From contig JAENZI010000008.1 of assembly GCA_016841365.1 (NCBI GenBank), positions 1-64,000 on the forward strand: a stretch of 64,000 nt of DNA, in the 5' to 3' direction. Within the stretch, counting starts at the first letter, position 1. The number at the start of each line of letters is the position of its first letter. The position numbers and the translations under genes were made by a program. Source of the DNA: Anaerolineaceae bacterium. GTDB lineage: Bacteria; Chloroflexota; Anaerolineae; Anaerolineales; Anaerolineaceae. This document shows positions 63,422 through 64,000 of the stretch, piece after piece. Under the pieces are notes generated by a model. It did not search any database and was not told the origin of the DNA. It saw only the letters and a list, made by a program, of their open reading frames with translations.

Positions 63422-63982
63422 ATGGATATATTAGCAGCCTTTGGCCTTTCGGCCAGTGCAGGATTGAACGCTTACATACCGCTCTTGGTGGTTTCGCTTT
63501 TGGCGAAGTTTACGGATTTGATCCAATTGTCTGAGCCCTGGTCGGCAATGGAAAGCTGGTGGATCATCGGGTTATTGATCGTTCTTTCGGCAGTGGAGTT
63601 CGTCGCAGATAAGGTTCCTGCTGTGAACCATGTCAACGACGCTGTGCAAACACTGGTGCGGCCGACAGCAGGCGCGATTTTATTTGCCGCCAGTGCAAAT
63701 GTGATCACCGACATCAGCCCGGTCCTTTCGATTGCAGCAGGGTTGTTGATCGCTGGCAGTGTGCATGTGGTTAAATCGGTAGCCATCCGGCCAGCCGTCA
63801 CAGCCACCACAGCCGGGATGGGTGATGTGCCGGTGAGCATTGTGGAAGATGTGGTTTCCACGTCGGTATCGTTATTGTCGGTTATCCTTCCGGTTGTGAT
63901 CGGCGTGTTGATGCTGCTGCTCGCAATCTGGATTATCTGGTGGCTGACACGGAGAAATAAGCGCGCTCGAAACCAAATGTGA
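63422..63982 (+). CDS. DUF4126 membrane protein
   Basis: A 186-residue membrane protein with about five helices. The start GLSASAGLNAYIPLLVVSLL and EFVADKVPAVNHVNDAVQTLVRP-like block (VADKVPAVNHVND) are typical of DUF4126. A GGAAGAAG ribosome site precedes the ATG. It is the second gene of a likely two-gene unit with DUF2085; function unknown. The window ends 18 bp after its stop. Confidence 0.85.
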   Translation: MDILAAFGLSASAGLNAYIPLLVVSLLAKFTDLIQLSEPWSAMESWWIIGLLIVLSAVEFVADKVPAVNHVNDAVQTLVRPTAGAILFAASANVITDISPVLSIAAGLLIAGSVHVVKSVAIRPAVTATTAGMGDVPVSIVEDVVSTSVSLLSVILPVVIGVLMLLLAIWIIWWLTRRNKRARNQM

Positions 63983-64000
63983 TTTGGTTAAAACTTAAAT

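Overview
The window looks like a chromosome segment from an anaerobic member of the Chloroflexota, most likely class Anaerolineae. The hints are family-level: a mevalonate-type decarboxylase, aconitase X with UbiD and UbiX, large secreted C39-like and subtilisin-like peptidases with Chloroflexi-style C-termini, an OFA-type MFS pair, a tungsten-type aldehyde oxidoreductase, and several genes with a TATAAT-like box only 6-10 nt before the ATG. No rRNA or complete tRNA gene is visible, so the assignment is an inference.

Layout. (A) 1-1530 is very AT-rich and carries one PD-(D/E)XK nuclease-like gene. It ends exactly at a 42-nt tRNA-Val(TAC)-like 3' half, as expected for the end of an element integrated in a tRNA anticodon loop. 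(B) 1561-1876 holds two copies of a palindromic interspersed repeat. (C) 1997-11678 is GC-richer backbone: methyltransferase, lipoprotein, secreted C39-like peptidase, uvrB, acylphosphatase, HEAT-repeat protein, site-2 protease and a mevalonate-pathway decarboxylase. (D) About 12.0-36.85 kb is an AT-richer catabolic island. It has two OFA transporters, a five-gene oligopeptide-type ABC transporter behind a consensus promoter with a palindromic operator, a carboxylesterase, a GntR/FCD regulator, a MoaD-like carrier, an RraA-like lyase, an Ldh-family dehydrogenase, an aldehyde:ferredoxin oxidoreductase, a cupin, a creatininase-family hydrolase, two zinc dehydrogenases, a TIM-barrel isomerase, a ThiF/MoeB-like activating enzyme, an MFS transporter, ATP-PEP carboxykinase and an MBL hydrolase. 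It closes with a broken IS256-type transposase. (E) 36.9-45.1 kb is backbone again, with UbiX, both aconitase X subunits and UbiD on the minus strand: the set used in the archaeal anhydromevalonate-phosphate route. (F) 45.3-49.9 kb has two paralogous subtilisin-like proteases and a small unknown gene. (G) 49.9-51.3 kb is a photolyase. (H) 51.7-59.3 kb is a SorC-controlled unit: a perfect promoter and palindrome, then regulator, a 2-oxoacid dehydrogenase E1 alpha, E1 beta and E2, and a galactitol-type PTS (IIA, IIB, IIC) plus two small unknowns. (I) 59.4-64 kb has a cupin, an aldo/keto reductase with ferredoxin tail, a membrane-anchored zincin-like protein, and DUF2085 and DUF4126 membrane proteins.

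How genes may work together. In the island, esterase, dehydrogenases, a ring-opening type hydrolase, an isomerase and an aldolase-type lyase suggest breakdown of an imported, possibly esterified, cyclic polyol or hydroxy acid. The MoaD/ThiF pair may serve the pterin cofactor of the aldehyde oxidoreductase. In region E, aconitase X, UbiD and UbiX could make isopentenyl phosphate from mevalonate phosphate, while the decarboxylase at 10.7 kb offers a second route. In region H, sugar uptake by PTS is coupled to acetyl-CoA (or acyl-CoA) formation under one regulator.
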